DNA from: a virus
Reading direction: 5' to 3' (one strand)
Virus record (IMG/VR): IMGVR_UViG_3300021959_000181
Span: 1-34,677 of that record
Length of the DNA: 34,677 nucleotides
Part shown: positions 30,960-34,677 of the stretch, one piece after another
Layout: each line of letters starts with the position of its first letter
How positions within the stretch are numbered: position 1 is the first letter of the stretch
Notes under the pieces: model-generated
What the model was told of the DNA's origin: nothing
What the model saw: only the letters and a program-made list of their open reading frames with translations
Databases searched by the model: none
Position numbers and translations under genes: made by a program

Positions 30960-31216
30960 GTCATTGTCCTGTACTCAGCCTCGGCCCGTTTTACACAGGT
31001 CGGGCATATGTCCATGCCGCCAGGTATGACAACTTCTTTCATGGTGCGGAACCTCTCGCCATTGACGCACTCGACAACCGGCTTGCTGTATTTGCGGTCT
31101 TTGCGATAGATCATGTGTTCGCCGCCGCAGGTGAGACATCTAACGTACTGACGGTCATTAGTACGCCCTGGGTGATCTCTTCTCGCTCCCATCTCATGTA
31201 CAATTCGTGTATCCAA
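30956..31216 (-). CDS. Zinc-ribbon-like small protein
   Basis: Two CxxC pairs, CLTCGG (about residue 29) and DICPTC (about 71), suggest one zinc site. The TTG at 31216 gives 86 aa and follows GAGG, overlapping rusA by 106 nt. An internal ATG at 31114 gives the operon's usual ATGA junction but would drop the first pair and leave 52 aa. The paired cysteines favour the longer form; both could be made. Function unknown, perhaps DNA or protein binding. Confidence 0.6.
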   Translation of the reverse strand: MDTRIVHEMGARRDHPGRTNDRQYVRCLTCGGEHMIYRKDRKYSKPVVECVNGERFRTMKEVVIPGGMDICPTCVKRAEAEYRTMT

Positions 31217-31485
31217 TGGTCATCCTCAATAAGTCTTAGATGTATGGCAGTGTCACACAGACACTTTGATAAGTTGTCCAGGTCTCGCCTTCGCCGGTCC
31301 GGTGGACAGGCCAGTATTGTCATCTTCACAGGTGCATCCAAAGGGGGCCCTGGATGCAAGTGTAACAACTTGCAATCGTTGATGTATTTGACATATTTGG
31401 CAGTTCGATAAACGCCACGTTTTGTGTAACGCCATAGTGCGTTGGTACTTGGCGGATACGGAAGATGGACGCTTCTTGATATCAT
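31111..31485 (-). CDS. rusA: Holliday junction resolvase, RusA family
   Basis: A 124-aa RusA-type endonuclease expected to resolve junctions made by recombination and replication. The N-terminal YPPSTNALWRYTKRGVYRT fits the family, as does CPPDRRRRDLDNLSKCLCD with the acidic DLDN pair, and LIEDDHWIHELYMRWERE with the third Asp. The start shares an ATGA with the RHH stop. Confidence 0.9.
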   Translation of the reverse strand: MISRSVHLPYPPSTNALWRYTKRGVYRTAKYVKYINDCKLLHLHPGPPLDAPVKMTILACPPDRRRRDLDNLSKCLCDTAIHLRLIEDDHWIHELYMRWEREEITQGVLMTVSTLDVSPAAANT

Positions 31486-31688
31486 CTGACACTTCCAGCC
31501 CCTTTAATCAGTCGGCGAAATTCCTCAATGCGATCCTCATTCGTAGCCGCCCTGGCTTGCAGTCCGAGACTACACAAGTCCTCAATCAGCGAAGTCATCG
31601 ACCGCCGCTCCAGGCTGGCCTGGAACTTCAGCCGAGCAATCAAGTCAGAGGGAAATCGCAATGTCGTTTGGTGAAACTCATTATCCAT
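31482..31688 (-). CDS. Ribbon-helix-helix (Arc-type) regulator
   Basis: A 68-aa protein: strand TTLRFPSDLIA, then helices RLKFQASLERRSMTSLIEDLCS, the RHH fold plan. It is the first gene of the leftward replication operon and lies beside a divergent promoter region, so autoregulation of that operon and control of the rightward genes are plausible. ATG follows AGGA at 7 nt. Confidence 0.82.
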   Translation of the reverse strand: MDNEFHQTTLRFPSDLIARLKFQASLERRSMTSLIEDLCSLGLQARAATNEDRIEEFRRLIKGAGSVR

Positions 31689-31703
31689 CAGGGATTCCTA
31701 TGT

Positions 31704-31733
31704 CAAAAAGATTCGTTTAGCCTATTGACACTA
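31704..31733 (-). promoter_or_regulatory. Promoter-like element upstream of the RHH gene (element C)
   Basis: The minus strand has TAGTGTCAATAGGCTAAACG, sharing TAGTGTCAA, the following xAxG and TA positions with the elements before the fibre and capsid genes. The upstream half is conserved; GTTAAG is not. It overlaps a rightward promoter-like pair, so it may serve as operator in both directions. Confidence 0.5.
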
Positions 31734-31753
31734 TCAGCGAGATGCCTTAATGA
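31725..31753 (+). promoter_or_regulatory. Sigma70-like rightward promoter
   Basis: TTGACA (31725-31730), a 17-bp spacer and TAATGA (31748-31753) form a good -35/-10 pair for the rightward block that starts at 31797. The -35 lies within element C, so a protein bound there would block it. First start codon is 44 bp after the -10. Confidence 0.6.
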
Positions 31754-31796
31754 ATAGAGGAATACAACGAGAAAACTTACAGAAAGGAACTAGAAA

Positions 31797-32048
31797 ATGG
31801 AAATGGGAACTAAGATTTACTACACCGGCGACCAAGCTAATATTGGTGGCTTTGGAATTGTTACTCGTTCTTTTGAGGACAAATGGGGCAAATGGTCAGA
31901 CATTAAAATGGATGATGGCAGAGACTTCGGTAACACTCCAACAAGCATAATAAGCACTAAATACAACGGAACTTGTGGATCACGTTTCGTGACTAAGGAA
32001 GCATATGACGCATATCGCACCGAGGCTCTTAAACAATACACAACATAA
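31797..32048 (+). CDS. Hypothetical 83-aa protein
   Basis: First gene of the rightward block: MEMGTKIYYTGDQANIGGFG, then ITR/TRSFEDKWGKWSDIKM and a C-terminal helix DAYRTEALKQY. The Gly- and Tyr-rich start and the FGxVTxxFEDKWG pattern suggest a small beta barrel of the kind that binds nucleic acid or protein, but no family is recognised. AAAGGA lies 7-12 nt before the ATG. Confidence 0.62.
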   Translation: MEMGTKIYYTGDQANIGGFGIVTRSFEDKWGKWSDIKMDDGRDFGNTPTSIISTKYNGTCGSRFVTKEAYDAYRTEALKQYTT

Positions 32049-32081
32049 CCTCTTCACCATAACGAGCTTAACGCTCCCACT

Positions 32082-32114
32082 AGCCCTGGTCTTCAAAAGA
32101 TGGCGGGGCTTTTC
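32082..32114 (+). terminator. Possible intrinsic terminator after 31797 gene
   Basis: AGCCC (32082-32086) can pair with GGGCT (32106-32110) with an inner TCTT/AAGA helix, followed by a short T run (32110-32113). The interrupted stem makes it weak; some read-through into the next gene is likely. Confidence 0.4.
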
Positions 32115-32141
32115 GGGTGAAACAATAAAGGGAGATAGAAC

Positions 32142-32402
32142 ATGGCTAATACAAATTTTCACCTCGTACCAAAAAAATACCATCACATTCTTAATGAAGT
32201 CTGTGACGAACACGGTGTGGTTGAGGTCATTCTCAAAAGAGGGTTTGAGTATGATATCGGATCATCATTGGCTTGCTATGAGCGAGGCGAGTTCTGCAAA
32301 GCAGACGGCACACCAAGCCAGGCCATACTAAAGAGGTGCATTGCAAATGAGATACAACGATATGTCGAAGTGCCTCTGGATCAATGGGATCGTGACCACT
32401 AA
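32142..32402 (+). CDS. Hypothetical 86-aa protein
   Basis: The product starts MANTNFHLVPKKYHHILNEV and continues CDEHGVVEVILKRGFEYDIG, with a helical C-terminus NEIQRYVEVPLDQW. It has three Cys but no metal-site spacing. The start has AAGGGAGATAGAAC 1 nt upstream, the same leader as the two following genes. Not recognised. Confidence 0.62.
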   Translation: MANTNFHLVPKKYHHILNEVCDEHGVVEVILKRGFEYDIGSSLACYERGEFCKADGTPSQAILKRCIANEIQRYVEVPLDQWDRDH

Positions 32403-32428
32403 TCATAAAAACTAAAGGGAGATAGAAA

Positions 32429-33202
32429 ATGACAATCACAACCGAAACACTTGTAAGACATTGGGCACAATTTAAAGCTGAAGTTGATGCGGGTGCTTTG
32501 GTTGTTGTCAACCACAGCGGCGGCAAGGACAGCCAAGCCACTTACGCTGTTATTAAATCTCACGTTCCAGCAGATCAAATTATCGTAGTACACGCTGACC
32601 TGGGCGATGAAGTTGAGCATGAAGGATTGGCTGATCACATTCGGGCCAACATCGATCACGAATTGCTGGTTGCTGAAGCCATCTGGAAGGACGGCTCTCG
32701 CAAGACTTTGCTGGACGCTATTGAGAAGCGTGGAATGTGGCCTTCAAGTGCCGCACGTTACTGCACCAGCGATTTCAAGCGTGGTCCGTGCGATAAAGTT
32801 ATTAGGGCACAACATGATTGGAAGGCGAAGCCCCGAAATGTCATTAGTTGTTTTGGTTTCCGAGCCGAGGAAAGTGCGGCCCGTACAAAGCGACCTACCT
32901 GGCAACGGGTCGAGCGTAACTGCACAAAGACAAGACAATGGTTTGAGTTCTCACCAATCCATGATTTGCTCACCGCCGAGGTTTTTGATGTAATCGAAAA
33001 GGACGGACAAAAACCTCATCCGATTTACGCAACTGGTAACGAGCGTTTGTCATGTGTTTTTTGTGTGTTGGGTTCCGACAATGACATCCGCAATGGTGCT
33101 AAACAACGCCCCGCATTGTTCCAAAAATATTTAGAACTAGAAGAGAGAATTGGCCACACTTTTCGTGCAAAACAATCATTGGCCGAAATTGTTGCTATTT
33201 AA
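32429..33202 (+). CDS. PAPS-reductase / adenine nucleotide alpha hydrolase-like protein
   Basis: A 257-aa protein of the PP-loop ATP pyrophosphatase superfamily. SGGKDS (residues 30-35) is the ATP-pyrophosphatase loop; VVHADLGDEVEHEGL is the next conserved strand-turn. RYCTSDFKRGPCDKVIRA and RLSCVFCVLGSDNDIR supply four cysteines that could hold an Fe-S cluster, as in DndC-like and phage PAPS-reductase proteins. Roles in sulfur assimilation or in sulfur-based DNA modification are both possible; no other dnd genes are present. ATG has the shared GGGAGAT leader. Confidence 0.8.
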   Translation: MTITTETLVRHWAQFKAEVDAGALVVVNHSGGKDSQATYAVIKSHVPADQIIVVHADLGDEVEHEGLADHIRANIDHELLVAEAIWKDGSRKTLLDAIEKRGMWPSSAARYCTSDFKRGPCDKVIRAQHDWKAKPRNVISCFGFRAEESAARTKRPTWQRVERNCTKTRQWFEFSPIHDLLTAEVFDVIEKDGQKPHPIYATGNERLSCVFCVLGSDNDIRNGAKQRPALFQKYLELEERIGHTFRAKQSLAEIVAI

Positions 33203-33215
33203 GGGGAGATAGAAA

Positions 33216-34046
33216 ATGATAGCCAGTAAAAATAATTCGACCCAGGCTGTCTTATACTTGCGTGTTTCAACAAAGAAGCAAGGCATCGATGGCCTGGGCA
33301 TCAAAGCTCAAGAGGATATGGCACGGGCCAAAGCTGAAGAGCTGGGTCTTGAGGTCATTGCTGTTTTTAAAGAGGTTGAATCAGGCCGCAAAAGCCGCCG
33401 ACCAGAATTTAAGAAGTGCATGGAGATGGCTATCGACACCGGTGCCGTAGTCATTGTCGCCGCCATGAGCCGCCTGACCAGGGACTTTAATGTCATGTCG
33501 TACATAGCAAGTGTGAGTGAAGCTCACGGCATTGGCATAGTAGCCTGTGATGTGCCTCAACTCGGTGACCCAGCCCAGACTAAATTCATCTGGCGTATTA
33601 TGGCCTCGGTCGCCGAGTTTGAATCAGAACAAATCAGACAGCGTACTAACCGTGGGTTGAAAAAGGCAAAGGACAGTATCAGTAAAAAAGGTTTTTACAT
33701 GACCAACGAAAAGAAGGTTGGCACACAAGTGATACCGTCACGAAAGATTACCAGCCTGGGCAATCCAAGCATCGATAAGGTCTTCAAAAAAGGCGGGGCG
33801 ACAATGAAGAAGAACGCTCGGGAATTTGCTATCCGCACCTATCCTATTATCCAGGAGATTGAGGCGGCTGGCATTACCAGCTTACGAGGCATAGCCAAAG
33901 CACTCAATGCTCGTGGTGTATTGACGTTCCAGGCTGATTTAGATGACCAGGGGGTTGATGGCGTCAGCCGTGCCCAGACGAATCGCAAGCCGACTAAGTG
34001 GGGGCCTGAGACTGTGAAGCGTGTGATTGCCCAGGGACGTAAATAG
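33216..34046 (+). CDS. Serine recombinase / resolvase
   Basis: A 276-aa recombinase with the resolvase fold: YLRVSTKKQGIDGLG with the nucleophile Ser18, SGRKSRRPEF and MSRLTRDF with the conserved arginines, and ASVAEFESEQIRQRTNRGL as the E-helix. After it comes a Lys-rich stretch and a small HTH-like C-terminus (LRGIAKALNARGVLTFQ). Shorter than large integrases (about 500 aa), so a dimer resolver or inverter is more likely. ATG has GGGGAGAT upstream. Confidence 0.88.
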   Translation: MIASKNNSTQAVLYLRVSTKKQGIDGLGIKAQEDMARAKAEELGLEVIAVFKEVESGRKSRRPEFKKCMEMAIDTGAVVIVAAMSRLTRDFNVMSYIASVSEAHGIGIVACDVPQLGDPAQTKFIWRIMASVAEFESEQIRQRTNRGLKKAKDSISKKGFYMTNEKKVGTQVIPSRKITSLGNPSIDKVFKKGGATMKKNAREFAIRTYPIIQEIEAAGITSLRGIAKALNARGVLTFQADLDDQGVDGVSRAQTNRKPTKWGPETVKRVIAQGRK

Positions 34047-34129
34047 TGAGTTATTCACGATTCGGAAATTTGACTCAAATCTGTTTTTAATATTTTGTGA
34101 AATTAGACTTTTTGTTTAGGAGACAAAAA
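34047..34129 (+). promoter_or_regulatory. Short gap before the array-flanking wHTH gene
   Basis: This AT-rich 83-bp gap has ATTTG-ACT-CAAAT followed by a T-rich run, a weak terminator for the recombinase, and TTGACT with TATTTT 15 bp later, a weak promoter for the wHTH gene. Neither is certain. Confidence 0.3.
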
Positions 34130-34540
34130 ATGACTGATAAGAAACTAGAAAGTATTGTCGAGGTTATGGATTTATATCGCACAATGCTAGACAAGTGCGA
34201 CTTGGAAAATGTCTTCATGGTCACCGACCGATATATTAAAATCTGCGACTTACAGGTTGAAATATTCTGTGATGAAGAAAGTCCTCATTATCTCGTGCGA
34301 ACATATTTTTTTATAATTCAAGGACGTAAAAACCACAAAGAAACAAATGTCACAAGCTTGGCAAATTTCCACGGGATAAGCCGCGCCAGCATGTTACGAA
34401 AACTTCGTGCCTGGGAAGTTGACGGTAAAGTATCCCTCGTAAAAAAAGGAAATGAAACCGTGGTCTATGGTAACGCCAATAGTCTTAAAAAGATTTGCGA
34501 ATATATTAAGAGATTTCAATTGAGTTTTATGCCCATCTAA
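34130..34540 (+). CDS. Winged-HTH DNA-binding protein adjoining the repeat array
   Basis: A 136-aa protein from ATG 34130 (TAGGAGACAAAAA upstream; an in-frame GTG at 34097 is less likely). The C-terminal half has NVTSLANFHGISRASMLRKL then RAWEVDGKVSLVKKGNETVV, a winged HTH of MarR type with a clear recognition helix and wing. The N-terminal half is helical/beta and may dimerise. Its stop is 8 bp before the first 19-bp repeat, so it is a natural candidate to bind that array as initiator, partition adaptor or repressor of the integrase on the far side. No family name is recognised. Confidence 0.7.
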   Translation: MTDKKLESIVEVMDLYRTMLDKCDLENVFMVTDRYIKICDLQVEIFCDEESPHYLVRTYFFIIQGRKNHKETNVTSLANFHGISRASMLRKLRAWEVDGKVSLVKKGNETVVYGNANSLKKICEYIKRFQLSFMPI

Positions 34541-34548
34541 AATGAACA

Positions 34549-34677
34549 CCACCGTTCATTTTGAACACCACCGTTCATTTTGAACACCACCGTTCATTTT
34601 GAACACCACCGTTCATTTTGAACACCACCGTTCATTTTGAACACCACCGTTCATTTTGAACACCACAGTTCATTTTG
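34549..34677. repeat. 19-bp tandem repeat array, right end
   Basis: Six full copies of the unit start at 34549, 34568, 34587, 34606, 34625 and 34644, and a partial seventh at 34663 with CCACAG in place of CCACCG runs off the window. The preceding AAATGAACA (34540-34548) is a degenerate half-unit. With the left array, at least twelve units would form one array between the wHTH and integrase genes in a circle. Confidence 0.97.

Noticed and set aside
30881-31411. 176-aa ORF on the + strand
   Set aside because: Antisense to the MT-A70, zinc-ribbon and rusA genes; it exists because those genes are GC-balanced, and has no recognisable domain.
31750-31950. 66-aa ORF overlapping the 83-aa gene
   Set aside because: Its ATG lies in the -10 region of the rightward promoter and it reads the 83-aa gene in another frame with low-quality composition.

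Overview
The window looks like the essentially complete genome of a temperate, short-tailed (podovirus-type) phage, or phage-plasmid, of an alphaproteobacterium. It has a T7-like virion gene set: portal, scaffold, capsid, tail tubular proteins A and B, internal virion proteins and a fibre with a T7-type N-terminus. It also has a tyrosine integrase, no RNA polymerase and no DNA polymerase, so host enzymes are presumably used. Both ends carry the same 19-bp tandem repeat, which suggests a circular molecule (or circular permutation) that the assembler opened inside the array. The alphaproteobacterial host is inferred from gene families (GTA-type 3-TM holin, RusA, Bbp19-like, DUF6321-like, integrase type).

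Layout. (1) 1-3958, rightward: repeat array, integrase, a possible tRNA-derived attP, then a tightly coupled recombination operon: 32-aa membrane peptide, YqaJ-type exonuclease, small protein, annealing protein, LexA-like DNA-binding protein, 43-aa ORF. (2) 3968-31688, leftward, nearly all by 1-10 nt overlaps. Read in transcription order it runs: RHH repressor, RusA, zinc-ribbon protein, MT-A70 methyltransferase, lambda-O-like initiator with an internal iteron origin, loader-like protein, a second wHTH protein; then a gap with an inverted repeat; then small accessory genes, an SSB-like protein with a -1 frameshift signal, TerS, TerL, GNAT-like protein, portal, small basic proteins, scaffold; a promoter-like element; capsid and decoration protein; a hairpin; tail and internal virion proteins; another promoter-like element; the fibre, membrane proteins, holin and endolysin. 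(3) 31797-34540, rightward: two unknown small genes, a PAPS-reductase-like protein, a serine recombinase and a wHTH protein whose stop codon abuts the repeat array.

The most striking item is at 27853-28127. A 70-aa protein ends at a canonical GGGAAAG slippery heptamer, with an SD-like element upstream and an 8-bp stem-loop 6 nt downstream. A -1 shift appends 21 residues ending DLDDKIPF, which is an SSB-type C-terminal tip, and the extended frame ends in a TAATG overlap with terS. I read this as a programmed frameshift making tailed and tail-less forms of a phage single-strand-DNA-binding protein.

Other notable signals are four 16-bp dyad iterons inside the initiator gene (a lambda-like origin), the 19-bp array next to a wHTH gene, a 30-bp element upstream of the capsid and fibre genes (partly conserved before the RHH gene), and an endolysin with an E-C-T rather than E-D-T catalytic triad. 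All assignments are from reading the sequence; no database search was run.
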